Of a stretch of DNA of 40,438 nt, positions 1 through 8,219 are shown one piece after another. Numbering within the stretch: the first letter of the stretch is position 1; each line of letters begins with the position of its first letter. The notes beneath the pieces were generated by a model. The model saw nothing but the letters and a program-made list of their open reading frames with translations, made no database searches and was not told where the DNA came from. The position numbers were made by a program, and so were the translations under genes. Source of the stretch: Acetobacteraceae bacterium (lineage in GTDB: Bacteria > Pseudomonadota > Alphaproteobacteria > Acetobacterales > Acetobacteraceae); NCBI GenBank assembly GCA_019750465.1, contig JAIEOP010000313.1, forward strand, positions 1 through 40,438. Reading direction: 5' to 3'.

Positions 1-1302
1 CGCCAGCACGCTCTCGGGCTTGGCCGCCAGCCGCGCCGAGGCCAGCCAGGCCGCCGCGTCGCGGTCGCGCGCCCGCAGCGCCGCCTCCAGGCGGGTCAGC
101 GCGATCACGTCGCGCTGCGCGTGCGAGCCGCCGAAGCGCTGCGCCACCGCCGGCAGCGGCGCCAGCTGCGCCGAGGCCGCCGCGTAGCGCCCCTCGGCGA
201 AGGCCAGCAGGCCGAGGGCGAGCGGCAGGCCGACCTCCCGCGTCATCATCGCGTTGTGCCCCTCGCCCTCGGCCGCCGCGGCCATGGCGGCGATCACGGC
301 CCGCGCGGCGTCGGGCCGCCCGGCACCGAGATGGGCCATCACCGCATGGCAGTCGCTGAAGGCGTAGAAGCCCGGCTCCTGCGCCTCCCAGAGCCGCGCC
401 GCCTCCGCCCAGCGGTCGGCGCCGACATCGACGCCGAGCAGATGGAAGCGCCACAGCATGGCCGAGACATCCACCAGCTCGATGGCAGGGGCCGGGTCGT
501 GGCGGCGCACGCCGCGGTCGAACACCGCCAGCGCCTCGGCGTGCTCGCCGCGATCGAGGTGGAACAGCGCCAGGTGCCACCAATTGTGCACCGCCAGCAT
601 GTTGCCGGGCGCCGCCCAGTCCGCCTCGCGCCAGGCCAGCCAGTCCACGCCCTCGCCGGCGCGGCCCTGCATCTCCAGCACATGCGCGACCGCGTGGATC
701 GCCCAGGCGTCGCGCGGGTCCTGCGCCACGGCCGCGCACCCGGCGCGTTCCGCCGCGGCGTAGTCGCCGCATTCCTCCAGCCCGAAGGCCAGCATGCCGC
801 GGATATGCCCGGCGGCGTCCTCGGAGGCGGAGAAGGCGCCGAGCGCCGCGCGCGGCCGGTCCCGCAGCGCCGCCGCGTCGCCGAGGAAGAAATCGAGCTG
901 ATGCGCCACCTGCAGGGCCAGCAGGTCGCGCGGCCAGCGCGCCGCGATCTCGCCATAACGCTGCCGCGCCGCGTCGAAGGCGCCGGCAGCCCAGGCGCCG
1001 GCGGCGGCGATGTGGGCGAATTCGCGCTCGGTGGCGATGCCGCTCAGCGCCTCCGCGGCATCGAGGCTGCGGCGCAGCTCCGGAAGCAGGCCTGCCTCGC
1101 AGCCCATCACCATCAGGCCGGCGCGGAAGGCGTGGCCCATGACGAAGTCGGGCGTCTCGGCCAGCGCGGCGTCGATCTCCGCCAGCGGGTCGGCATCGAA
1201 GCGGTTGAGCAGCGCCAGCGCGGTATCGTAGCGGGCGATCGCGGCACCGTTGCGCGTGGACAGCGCGAGGCCGTGGCGGTCGGTGAGCGTCCTTGCGGTC
1301 AT
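1..1302 (-). CDS. TTC38-like tetratricopeptide repeat protein (3' end cut by window edge)
   Basis: An open frame runs without a stop from the ATG at 1302 to the window edge, giving 434 codons. An AAGGAG ribosome site lies 9 nt upstream of the ATG. The protein is helical and Ala/Leu-rich. It carries the paired blocks DAWAIHAVAHVLEMQGR and HNWWHLALFHLDRGEHAEAL, which match the signature of the TTC38 (StaR-like) TPR family. That family is usually only slightly longer than what is visible, so probably little is missing. No signal peptide or membrane segment is seen, so a cytoplasmic location is inferred. The biochemical function of bacterial members is not established. It is followed, on the same strand as a separate upstream unit, by a Bug receptor gene 119 nt away. 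Family assignment is fairly sure; function is unknown. Confidence 0.85.
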   Translation of the reverse strand, partial: MTARTLTDRHGLALSTRNGAAIARYDTALALLNRFDADPLAEIDAALAETPDFVMGHAFRAGLMVMGCEAGLLPELRRSLDAAEALSGIATEREFAHIAAAGAWAAGAFDAARQRYGEIAARWPRDLLALQVAHQLDFFLGDAAALRDRPRAALGAFSASEDAAGHIRGMLAFGLEECGDYAAAERAGCAAVAQDPRDAWAIHAVAHVLEMQGRAGEGVDWLAWREADWAAPGNMLAVHNWWHLALFHLDRGEHAEALAVFDRGVRRHDPAPAIELVDVSAMLWRFHLLGVDVGADRWAEAARLWEAQEPGFYAFSDCHAVMAHLGAGRPDAARAVIAAMAAAAEGEGHNAMMTREVGLPLALGLLAFAEGRYAAASAQLAPLPAVAQRFGGSHAQRDVIALTRLEAALRARDRDAAAWLASARLAAKPESVLA

Positions 1303-1421
1303 GGCGGCGGTCTCCTTGCTCCGCCGCCATGGCTAGGCGGCCCAGGTTTCACCCCTATTCCGCCGCAGGTGCATTCGCGTTTCGCGCGTTTCGTGCCCCG
1401 GCGCGGCCCACCCGCCGGCGT

Positions 1422-2405
1422 TCAGTTGATCCGGATGCCGGCGTCCCGGATGATCGGCTCCCACTTGGCGATCTCGTCGGCCATCCATTTCGCCGCGGTC
1501 TCGGGCGTGGTGTCGCTGCGCAGCTGCATGGTCATGTCGGTCAGGCGGCGCTGCACCACCTCCTGCGCGGCGACGCGGTTGAAGGCGGCGTTGATCGCCG
1601 CGATCATCGGCGCCGGCACGCCCTTCGGCGCCAGCACCATGTGCCAGGTGTAGCTCTCGGCATTGGCGACGCCGCCCTCCGCCAGGGTCGGCACGTCGGG
1701 AGCCTGGGGCAGGCGGCGGTCGGCGGTGACCGCCAGCGCCCGGGCCTCGCCCCGGCTGTGGTAGGGCAGGCCGCTGGCCGCGACGTCCATGAACATCGAC
1801 AGCCGGCCGGAGAGCAGGTCCGGCATGCCGGCCGAGCTGCCGCGATAGGGGATGTGGTTCACCTTCAGCCCGCCGGCACGCGCCAGGAACAGCTCGGTCG
1901 CGAGGTGCACCGCGCCGCCATTGCCGCTGCTGCCGTAGTCGTACTCGCCCGGCTTGTCGCGGAACAGCCGCACCAGCGCCGGCAGGTCGCGCGCCGGCAG
2001 GTCCTTCGTCACCAGCAGCAGCATGGGGATCACGCCCATCAGCACCACCGGCTGGAAATCGCCGATCGGATCGAAGGACAGGCGCGGGAAGAGCGCGCGC
2101 AGCACCGAATGCGCGATGGTGGTGTAGAGCAGCGTGTTGCCGTCCGGCGCGGCCTTCGCAACGACCTCCGTGCCCACGACGACGCCGGCACCGGTGCGGT
2201 TCTCCACGATCACGCGGTGCGGCAGCATCTGCGAGAGCTGCTCGGCGAAGAGGCGCGCCGGGATGTCGGTGGGCCCGCCGGCGGCGAAGGGCACGACCAG
2301 CCGCACCGTTTGGGTCGGCCAGGCGCCGGGTCCTGTTCCCTGGGCCAGGGCCGGGCGGGCGATCAGTCCGGTCCCGGCCAGCGCGATGAGGTGCCGGCGA
2401 TGCAT
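1422..2405 (-). CDS. Bug/TctC-family periplasmic solute receptor
   Basis: This 327-residue protein has an N-terminal export signal (MHRRHLIALAGTGLIARPALAQ), followed by the standard Bug fold. Diagnostic blocks are VRLVVPFAAGGPTDIPARL, the VENRTGAG loop, the DGNTLLYTT strand and HIPYRGSSAGMPDLL. Such receptors bind small carboxylates or amino-acid-like compounds in the periplasm for the tripartite tricarboxylate transporter. No TctA or TctB membrane gene lies in this window, so it is an orphan receptor here. A GGGAGAA ribosome site precedes the ATG. It lies 89 nt downstream of ugpC on the same strand and may be read as the last gene of that operon, although the gap leaves this open. The ligand cannot be predicted. 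Confidence 0.9.
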   Translation of the reverse strand: MHRRHLIALAGTGLIARPALAQGTGPGAWPTQTVRLVVPFAAGGPTDIPARLFAEQLSQMLPHRVIVENRTGAGVVVGTEVVAKAAPDGNTLLYTTIAHSVLRALFPRLSFDPIGDFQPVVLMGVIPMLLLVTKDLPARDLPALVRLFRDKPGEYDYGSSGNGGAVHLATELFLARAGGLKVNHIPYRGSSAGMPDLLSGRLSMFMDVAASGLPYHSRGEARALAVTADRRLPQAPDVPTLAEGGVANAESYTWHMVLAPKGVPAPMIAAINAAFNRVAAQEVVQRRLTDMTMQLRSDTTPETAAKWMADEIAKWEPIIRDAGIRIN

Positions 2406-2494
2406 GCGTTTCTCCCGGGCGGGCGTGGTTGGAGAATCTTCCCCGGTCGCAGATGGCCCCGCGCCGGGACCGGCGCAATTGCCGCCCTGCCGGT

Positions 2495-3568
2495 TCAGCC
2501 CGGATCGAGCCGGCGCCCGGAGGCGGCGTCGAAGACATGCCAGGCCGCCGGCGGCAGGGCGACCGCCAGCGCGCGGTCGCCGGGCGACACCGCGGCACCG
2601 GGCAGCTTGGCGGCGAAGGCCTCCCCGCCGGGCAGCGTGCCATGCGCCACCGTCTCCGACCCCAGCGGCTCCACCAGATCGAGGTCGAGCACCAGGCCGG
2701 CGGGGTCGGGCACCACATGCTCGGGCCGGATGCCGAGGATGATCCGCCGCCCGTCGGCGCCGGGGCGCGGGCCATCGGCGAAGCGGATGGTCGGGCCCGC
2801 CTTCAGCGCCGCCGCGGCGCCGCCCTCGGCCAGCGCGGCCTCGAGGAAGTTCATCGCCGGGCTGCCGATGAAGCCGGCGACGTAGTTGTCCGCCGGCCGG
2901 GCCCAGACCTCCATCGGCGTCGCCACCTGCGCTGCATGGCCCTGGTGCATCACCACCAGCCGGTCGCCCAGCGTCATCGCCTCCACCTGGTCGTGCGTGA
3001 CGAACAGCGAGGTGACGCCGAGGCGTTTCTGCAGCCGCCGGATCTCGGCCCGCATCTGCACGCGCAGCTTGGCATCAAGGTTCGACAGCGGCTCGTCGAA
3101 CAGGAACAGCTTCGGCTCGCGCACGATGGCGCGGCCCATGGCCACGCGCTGGCGCTGCCCGCCGGAGAGCTGGCGCGGGCGGCGTTCCAGCAGCGCGCCG
3201 ATGCCCAGCAGCTCGGCCGCCTCGCCGACGCGCCGGCGGATCTCAGCGGTTGGCAGGCCGCGGATCTTCAGCCCATAGGCCATGTTCTGGAACACGCTCA
3301 TGTGCGGGTAGAGCGCGTAGTTCTGGAACACCATCGCCACGTCGCGGTCGGCCGGCTCCAGCGCCGTCACGTCCCGCCCGCCGATACGCACCGTGCCGGC
3401 CGTGGCGGTCTCCAGGCCCGCGACGATGCGCAGCAGGGTCGACTTGCCGCAGCCCGAGGCGCCGACGATGACGATCATCTCGCCATCCGCGACGCGGAGG
3501 TCGATGCCGTGCAGCACAGGCGTCTGCCCGAAGGATTTCTCGATGCCGGACAGTTCGAGGGTGGCCAT
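2495..3568 (-). CDS. ugpC: sn-glycerol-3-phosphate ABC transporter ATPase UgpC
   Basis: This 357-residue CUT1-family ATPase energises the Ugp importer from the cytoplasmic side. Walker A is GASGCGKST (near residue 40), the Q-loop is QNYALYPHM, the signature is LSGGQRQR, Walker B is LFLFDEP and the H-loop is VTHDQ. These are followed by a C-terminal TOBE/MalK-type regulatory domain ([12 protein letters not shown] and LGIRPEHV). The frame continues upstream, but that part is antisense to ugpE. The ATG at 3568 begins [14 protein letters not shown], the usual family start, and lies 8 nt after the ugpE stop. In a ugpB-A-E-C order it is the last gene of the ABC operon. The assignment as UgpC rather than another MalK-like ATPase rests on the neighbouring UgpA/E/B. 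Confidence 0.93.
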   Translation of the reverse strand: MATLELSGIEKSFGQTPVLHGIDLRVADGEMIVIVGASGCGKSTLLRIVAGLETATAGTVRIGGRDVTALEPADRDVAMVFQNYALYPHMSVFQNMAYGLKIRGLPTAEIRRRVGEAAELLGIGALLERRPRQLSGGQRQRVAMGRAIVREPKLFLFDEPLSNLDAKLRVQMRAEIRRLQKRLGVTSLFVTHDQVEAMTLGDRLVVMHQGHAAQVATPMEVWARPADNYVAGFIGSPAMNFLEAALAEGGAAAALKAGPTIRFADGPRPGADGRRIILGIRPEHVVPDPAGLVLDLDLVEPLGSETVAHGTLPGGEAFAAKLPGAAVSPGDRALAVALPPAAWHVFDAASGRRLDPG

Positions 3569-3576
3569 CGCGGGGA

Positions 3577-4485
3577 CTACTTCTCCGTATCCGTCAGGCC
3601 CTTCACGAACCAGCGCTGCATCAGCAGCACCACCGCGACGGGGGGCAGCAGGGCGAGCACGGTCGTCGCCATGACGATGTTCCACTCCGTGTTCGCCTCG
3701 GAGCCGATCATCTTCACGATGCCGACCACGATGGTCTCGACATTGCCCGAGGTCGTCACCAGCAGCGGCCAGAGGTACTGGTTCCAGCCATAGACGAACA
3801 GGATCACGAACAGCGCCGCCATGTTGGTGCGCGACAGCGGCAGCGCCACGTCCCAGAAGAAGCGCATCGGCCCGGCGCCGTCGATCTTCGCCGCCTCCAC
3901 GAACTCGTCGGGGATGGTCATGAAGAACTGACGGAACAGCAGCGTCGCGGTGGCCGAGGCGATCAGCGGCACGATCAGCCCGGCGTAGCTGTCCATCATG
4001 CCGAGGTCGGAGACCACCTTGAAGGTCGGGAAGATGCGCACCTCGACCGGCAGCATCAGGGTGATGAAGATCGCCCAGAACGCCAGCATGCGCCCGGGAA
4101 AGCGGAAGAACACCACGGCATAGGCCGAGATCAGCGAGATCGCGATCTTGCCGACCGCGATGGCGGTGGCCATGACCACGCTGTTCAGCATCATCACCGC
4201 GACCGGCACGCGGATGGTGGCCGAGGTTCCCCCCGCCCAGGCGCCGGCGTAATTCTCGATCGCGTGCGCGCCGGGCAGCAGCGGCACCTCGCCGCGGCCG
4301 ATGCTGGCGGCGTCGTGCGTCGAGCCCATGATCACGATCCACAGCGGCAGCGCGAACAGCAGCACGCCGAGGATCAGGACCCCATGCGTGACGACGTCGC
4401 CCATGCGGCGCGGCCGCGGCGCGGGCGTCGCCGCCTCCTCGGCGGCCGGCAGCGCGGCGATACGGGGGAGCTCAGTAGTGGACAC
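3577..4485 (-). CDS. ugpE: sn-glycerol-3-phosphate ABC transporter permease UgpE
   Basis: This 302-residue inner-membrane permease has about six hydrophobic segments. It closely follows the E. coli UgpE pattern, including [31 protein letters not shown], the EAA loop [20 protein letters not shown] and [11 protein letters not shown]. The EAA loop docks on UgpC. A Pro/Arg-rich N-terminal extension of about 25 residues precedes the first membrane segment. The start codon overlaps the end of ugpA by 14 nt, which suggests translational coupling. It forms the membrane channel with UgpA. Confidence 0.94.
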   Translation of the reverse strand: MSTTELPRIAALPAAEEAATPAPRPRRMGDVVTHGVLILGVLLFALPLWIVIMGSTHDAASIGRGEVPLLPGAHAIENYAGAWAGGTSATIRVPVAVMMLNSVVMATAIAVGKIAISLISAYAVVFFRFPGRMLAFWAIFITLMLPVEVRIFPTFKVVSDLGMMDSYAGLIVPLIASATATLLFRQFFMTIPDEFVEAAKIDGAGPMRFFWDVALPLSRTNMAALFVILFVYGWNQYLWPLLVTTSGNVETIVVGIVKMIGSEANTEWNIVMATTVLALLPPVAVVLLMQRWFVKGLTDTEK

Positions 4486-5353
4486 GGCGTTCGATGAACC
4501 GGAATTGCACGGCGGTCAGCGCGATGATCGCGACCATCAGCACCACCGCCTGGGCCGAGGAGGAGCCGAGATCGAGGTTCACCCGGCCGTCGATGTAGGC
4601 GCGGTAGATCAGCGTCTCCGTCGATTTCGCCGGGCCGCCCTTGGTCAGCGCGTCGATCACGCCGAAGGTGTCGAAGAAGGCGTAGGTGAGGTTCACCACC
4701 AGCAGGAAGAAGGTGGTGGGCGAGAGCAGCGGGAAGATGATCGTCCAGAACCGCCGCACCGGGCGCGCGCCGTCGATCGCCGCCGCCTCCAGCACCGCCT
4801 TCGGGATGCTCTGCAGTCCGGCGAGGAAGAAGATGAAGTTGTAGCTCACCTGCTTCCAGGCCGAGGCGATGATCACCACGAGCATGGCCTGCGCGCCGTT
4901 CAGCTTGTAGTCCCAGGGGATGCCCATGCCGTTCAGCGCCTGGCCGAGCAGGCCGATCGACGGGTGCACCATGAAGATCCAGAGCACGGCGGCGACGGCG
5001 GGGGCGATGGCATAGGGCCAGATCAGCAGGGTGCGGTAGCCCTGCGCGCCCCTGATCTGCCGGTCCGCCAGCACCGCCAGCAGCAGGGCCGTCGCGATCG
5101 ACAGCGCGGTGACGGCGGCGGAGAACACCACCGTGTTGCCGATCACCTGGATGTAGAGCGGGTCGGCGAAGAGGTCGGCGAAATTCTCGAAGCCCACGAA
5201 CTGCGTGCGGATGCCGAAGGCGTCCTGGCGCAGGAAGGAGAACCAGATCGCCTGCCCCGCCGGCCAGAAGAAGAAGACCACGGTGATGAGGAGCTGCGGC
5301 AGCAGCAGCAGGTAGGGCAGCGCGACGCCCTTGAAGATGACCTTGCGGTTCAT
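4472..5353 (-). CDS. ugpA: sn-glycerol-3-phosphate ABC transporter permease UgpA
   Basis: This 293-residue inner-membrane permease starts [20 protein letters not shown]. The EAA loop is [20 protein letters not shown], and the conserved block [20 protein letters not shown] is typical of UgpA. Length and hydrophobic pattern (six segments) match the family. It pairs with UgpE, whose gene overlaps its 3' end. The 141-nt gap separating it from ugpB holds GC-rich hairpins, so expression of the permease genes may differ from that of the binding protein. Confidence 0.94.
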   Translation of the reverse strand: MNRKVIFKGVALPYLLLLPQLLITVVFFFWPAGQAIWFSFLRQDAFGIRTQFVGFENFADLFADPLYIQVIGNTVVFSAAVTALSIATALLLAVLADRQIRGAQGYRTLLIWPYAIAPAVAAVLWIFMVHPSIGLLGQALNGMGIPWDYKLNGAQAMLVVIIASAWKQVSYNFIFFLAGLQSIPKAVLEAAAIDGARPVRRFWTIIFPLLSPTTFFLLVVNLTYAFFDTFGVIDALTKGGPAKSTETLIYRAYIDGRVNLDLGSSSAQAVVLMVAIIALTAVQFRFIERRVHY

Positions 5354-5389
5354 GCCTGGTCAGCGCGGTGAGATGGCAGCGGGGCCACG

Positions 5390-5475
5390 CCCTCCCCGGC
5401 ATGCGGGGGAGGGAGAAGGCGAGCCCTCCCCCGCGTGCGGGGGGTTGGAAGCACTGCTTCCAACGGGGTGGGGGT
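5390..5475. repeat. GC-rich multi-hairpin intergenic element between ugpB and ugpA
   Basis: Three stem-loops follow one another. At 5390-5413, CCCTCCCC pairs with GGGGAGGG. At 5424-5444, CCCTCCCCCGC faces GCGGGGGG. At 5444-5464 there is a perfect inverted repeat with 10-nt arms (GTTGGAAGCA) and a single-base centre. A G-rich GGGGTGGGGG tail follows. No reading frame with coding character crosses it. Composition and motifs resemble the elements at 26806-26903 and 35603-35683, so this looks like a dispersed intergenic repeat family. Its position between a binding-protein gene and a permease gene suggests mRNA processing or stabilisation (inference). Confidence 0.7.
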
Positions 5476-5494
5476 GGAACGCCGCACGCCCTGA

Positions 5495-6847
5495 CTACGC
5501 CCGGTTCGCGCGCTCGAAGTTGCGCAGCGCGACGTTGCCGCGGCGGTTGGCGTTCTCCAGCGCCTGCGCCGCGGTCTGCTGGCCCTGGAACGCCTTCTCC
5601 AGCTCCTCCTGGATGATGTTGCGGATCTCGATGAAGTTGCCGAGGCGGAAGCCCATGGAATTCGGCGTCGGCTCGGCCCGCGAGAGCTGGGTGATGGCCG
5701 CATCCGCGCCCGGATTCTCGCGGTAGTAGCCCTCCGCCTTGGCCCGCTCGTAGGCCGCCGTGGTGATCGGCACGTAGCCCGTCGCCTTGTGCCACCACAG
5801 GTCCTGCTCGGGCTGGCTGATGAAGCGGAAGAACTCGGCGATGCCCCTGTACTCCGCCGGCGTCCGCGTGCGCGACGTGAGCGTCCACAGGCTGGCGCCG
5901 CCGATCACGCCGTTCTTCGGGGTCTGCACCACGTCGGCATGGTAGGGCAGCGGCACGGAGGCCCACTTGAACTTCGCCTCCCGCTCCACGCGCGAGCGCA
6001 GTGCCGAGGACATGCAGGAGATCGCCGCCTCGCCGTTCACGAACAGCGCATCCGCGGTGTTGTCGCGCCCGCCGTAGCGGAACAGCCCCTCGCGCTGCAG
6101 CGCCAGCAGGAAGTCCACGTGCCGCTGGAAGAACGGCCCGGTCAGGCGCAGCTCGGCGTTCATGCCCTCGAAGCCGTTGGACTGGGTGGCGAAGGGCACG
6201 TCGTGGATCGACGCCATCTGCTCGAACATCACCCAGGTCGGCCAGGACGTCGTCATCGGGTAGGCCGTGGCGTTCGCCGCCTTCAGCTTCTCGGTCGCGG
6301 CGCGGAGCTGCGCCCAGGTCTTCGGCAGGTCGGTGGTGGACAGCCCCGCCTTCTCGAAGGCGTCGAGGTTGATCCACATCACCGCCGAGGAGGAGTTGTG
6401 CGGCATGGAGACCAGCCGCCCCTGGGTGTCGCTGTAGTAGCCCCGCACGCCCGCCAGGTACTGCTTCGGGTCCAGCGTCACGCCGGCCTCCGCCAGCAGC
6501 TGGTGGGTCGGGCGGATGGCCGGGCCGGCGGCCATCATGGTGGCGGTGCCGACCTCGAAGATCTGCACGATGTGCGGCGGGTTGCCGGCGCGCCAGGCGG
6601 CGATGGCGCCGGTCATCACCTCGATGTAGCTGCCCTTGAAGCTCGGGACGACGGTGACGGCGCTCTGGCTGTCATTGAAGCGCTTCACCTGCTCGGCCAC
6701 GCGCTCGCCCAGCACGCCGGCCAGGCCGTACCAGAACTGGATCTCCGGGCGGGCCTGCGCGCGGGCCGGCAGGGCGGGCGCGGCCAGCGCGGCGGCACCG
6801 GCGCCGGCCAACCCGACACCGGCCAGCAGCGTGCGACGCTCGATCAT
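5495..6847 (-). CDS. ugpB: sn-glycerol-3-phosphate-binding protein UgpB
   Basis: This 450-residue periplasmic binding protein has a twin-arginine-style leader (IERRTLLAGVGLAG ... PARAQ). Mature-protein blocks such as FWYGLAGVLGERV, RFNDSQSAVTVVPSFKGSY, WRAGNPPHIVQIFEVGTATMM and MPHNSSSAVMWIN match UgpB closely. It captures glycerol-3-phosphate or glycerophosphodiesters and hands them to UgpAE. It is the first gene of ugpBAEC. A canonical three-repeat Pho box lies about 60 nt upstream of the ATG, predicting induction by PhoB under phosphate limitation. No ugpQ phosphodiesterase gene is adjacent. Confidence 0.95.
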   Translation of the reverse strand: MIERRTLLAGVGLAGAGAAALAAPALPARAQARPEIQFWYGLAGVLGERVAEQVKRFNDSQSAVTVVPSFKGSYIEVMTGAIAAWRAGNPPHIVQIFEVGTATMMAAGPAIRPTHQLLAEAGVTLDPKQYLAGVRGYYSDTQGRLVSMPHNSSSAVMWINLDAFEKAGLSTTDLPKTWAQLRAATEKLKAANATAYPMTTSWPTWVMFEQMASIHDVPFATQSNGFEGMNAELRLTGPFFQRHVDFLLALQREGLFRYGGRDNTADALFVNGEAAISCMSSALRSRVEREAKFKWASVPLPYHADVVQTPKNGVIGGASLWTLTSRTRTPAEYRGIAEFFRFISQPEQDLWWHKATGYVPITTAAYERAKAEGYYRENPGADAAITQLSRAEPTPNSMGFRLGNFIEIRNIIQEELEKAFQGQQTAAQALENANRRGNVALRNFERANRA

Positions 6848-6906
6848 GACGTGGTCTCCCCGTGTTTCGGATGGCCCGCCCTGTAGCGGGACCGTCTTGC
6901 TGCCGC

Positions 6907-6935
6907 GTGACAGATCGGTGACTGATAGATGACAG
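6907..6935 (-). promoter_or_regulatory. Pho box (three PhoB half-sites) upstream of ugpB
   Basis: Read on the minus strand toward ugpB, three 7-bp direct repeats occur: CTGTCAT, CAGTCAC and CTGTCAC. They are separated by 4-bp spacers (CTAT, CGAT), which gives the exact 11-bp period of PhoB boxes. The box ends 59 nt before the ugpB ATG, in the 115-nt gap after dpaL. A clear -10 hexamer is not obvious; CTACAG at 6881-6886 is a candidate but somewhat far. That ugp is a classic Pho-regulon operon supports the reading. Confidence 0.85.
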
Positions 6936-6962
6936 GCCCTGCCATGCGCAACGGCTTCCCGG

Positions 6963-8129
6963 TCAGCCGCCGCCGGTCAGCGAGGCATGAAGCGCGGGAT
7001 CGGTCGCCCCTTCGGTGCCGAACAGCAGCACGCGGCTGGTCTCCTCCAGTCCCAGCGCCGCCCGGGCATAGGGCTCGCGCCCGGCCAGCAGCAGGCCGGC
7101 GAGGCCGGCGACCGCGCTCTCGCCCGCGACCAGCGGCGGATCGCGCCGGGCCAGGGCGCGCATGCAATCCACCGCCGCCGCGTCCGGCACGGCGATGAAG
7201 GCGAAGGCCGCGCGTTCCAGCTCCTGCCAGGCCAGCAACGAGGGCTCGCCGCAGGCGAGGCCGGCCATCAGCGTGTCCAGCGCGCCCTCCAGCGCCACCC
7301 TCTCCCCGGCCTCGGCGCTGGCCAGCAGGCAGGCGGCGCGGTCGGGCTCCACCACCACCAGGCGCGGCGGCCGGGCGGCGAAGGTGGTGCGCATCTGCAC
7401 CGAGACCGCCGCGGCCACCCCGCCCACGCCCCCCTGCACGAAGACATGCGTCGGCGGCGCCGGCAGGGCGGCGGCCGCTTCCTCGGCCATCAGCCGGTAG
7501 CCCTGCATCACGTCGCGCGGCACCTCGGTGTAGCCGGGGCAGGAGGTGTCGGAGACGACGAACCAGCCCTCCGCCTCGGCGGTCCGCTGCGCCGCCCGGA
7601 CGGCGTCGTCATAGGTGCCGGGGACCACGCGGATCTCGGCCCCATAGGCGGCGATGGCGTCGCGCCGTCCCGGGCTGACATGCTCGTGGACGAAGATCAC
7701 GCAGCGCGCGCCGAAGCGCTGCGCGCCCCAGGCGACGCTGCGGCCGTGGTTGCCGTCGGTGGCGCAGGTGACGGTGATGGCCCGGGTTGCCTCCCGATGG
7801 GTGCCCGCTTCGAGCTCCCCGGCACCCGCGTTCGGCGCCACGCCGCGCCGGGCCAGCTCCGCCTGCAGCAGCCGCATCACCGCATAGGCGCCGCCGAGCG
7901 CCTTGAAGCTGCCCAGGCCGAAGCGCCCGCCCTCGTCCTTCCAGTGCACCGCCGCGACGCGCGCCTCGGCCGCCGCATCGGGCAGCGCCAGCAGCGGCGT
8001 GCGGGCATAGCCGGGCCAGGCGGTGATCGCCGCCCGGGCGCGGCGGTACCCGCCCTCGGGCAGCACCACGGTGCCGGGCGTGCCGGCATGGCGGTTGATG
8101 AGCAGGCGGAAGGGACGGCGCGGGATCAT
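6963..8129 (-). CDS. dpaL: 2,3-diaminopropionate ammonia-lyase
   Basis: This 388-residue fold-type II PLP enzyme degrades 2,3-diaminopropionate to pyruvate and ammonia. The PLP lysine is K76 in GLGSFKALGGAYA. The catalytic acids of the family are recognisable as D125 (ATDGNHGRSVAWGA) and D194 (VSDTSCPGYTEVP), and the phosphate-binding glycine loop is QGGVGGVAAA. The start at 8129 (MIPRRPFRLLINRHA) matches family length; longer frames upstream are antisense to denD. It is divergent from denD across a 90-nt gap and ends 115 nt before ugpB. A related threonine-dehydratase-type lyase is the alternative, but the motif set favours DpaL. Confidence 0.88.
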   Translation of the reverse strand: MIPRRPFRLLINRHAGTPGTVVLPEGGYRRARAAITAWPGYARTPLLALPDAAAEARVAAVHWKDEGGRFGLGSFKALGGAYAVMRLLQAELARRGVAPNAGAGELEAGTHREATRAITVTCATDGNHGRSVAWGAQRFGARCVIFVHEHVSPGRRDAIAAYGAEIRVVPGTYDDAVRAAQRTAEAEGWFVVSDTSCPGYTEVPRDVMQGYRLMAEEAAAALPAPPTHVFVQGGVGGVAAAVSVQMRTTFAARPPRLVVVEPDRAACLLASAEAGERVALEGALDTLMAGLACGEPSLLAWQELERAAFAFIAVPDAAAVDCMRALARRDPPLVAGESAVAGLAGLLLAGREPYARAALGLEETSRVLLFGTEGATDPALHASLTGGG

Positions 8130-8170
8130 GGGCGGACCATGCGCCGACGGGCGGGCCGAGTCCAAGCGGG

Positions 8171-8189
8171 TTGCGCAGGCCGCGCGCAA
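8171..8189. promoter_or_regulatory. Inverted repeat in the dpaL/denD divergent promoter region
   Basis: TTGCGC and GCGCAA form 6-bp arms around a 7-bp spacer, central in the 90-nt gap between the divergent genes. Each arm also resembles the TTGCGC -35 hexamer seen in candidate promoters elsewhere in this window, so the two arms could be back-to-back -35 elements or an operator. Convincing -10 hexamers are not seen. Function is inferred. Confidence 0.3.
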
Positions 8190-8219
8190 TCGGCACATCA
8201 TGGCCAGGGGGGCGCCGGC

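Noticed and set aside
121-1653. Long plus-strand open frames over the first 3.8 kb (several of 400-530 codons)
   Set aside because: They are antisense to genes with clear family motifs; their products are Arg/His/Gly/Pro-rich, as expected from reverse-complement reading of GC-rich codons, and match no family.
2495-4342. A 615-residue fusion protein ending in UgpC
   Set aside because: The upstream part of the frame is an out-of-frame reading of ugpE; the ATG at 3568 starts the normal UgpC.
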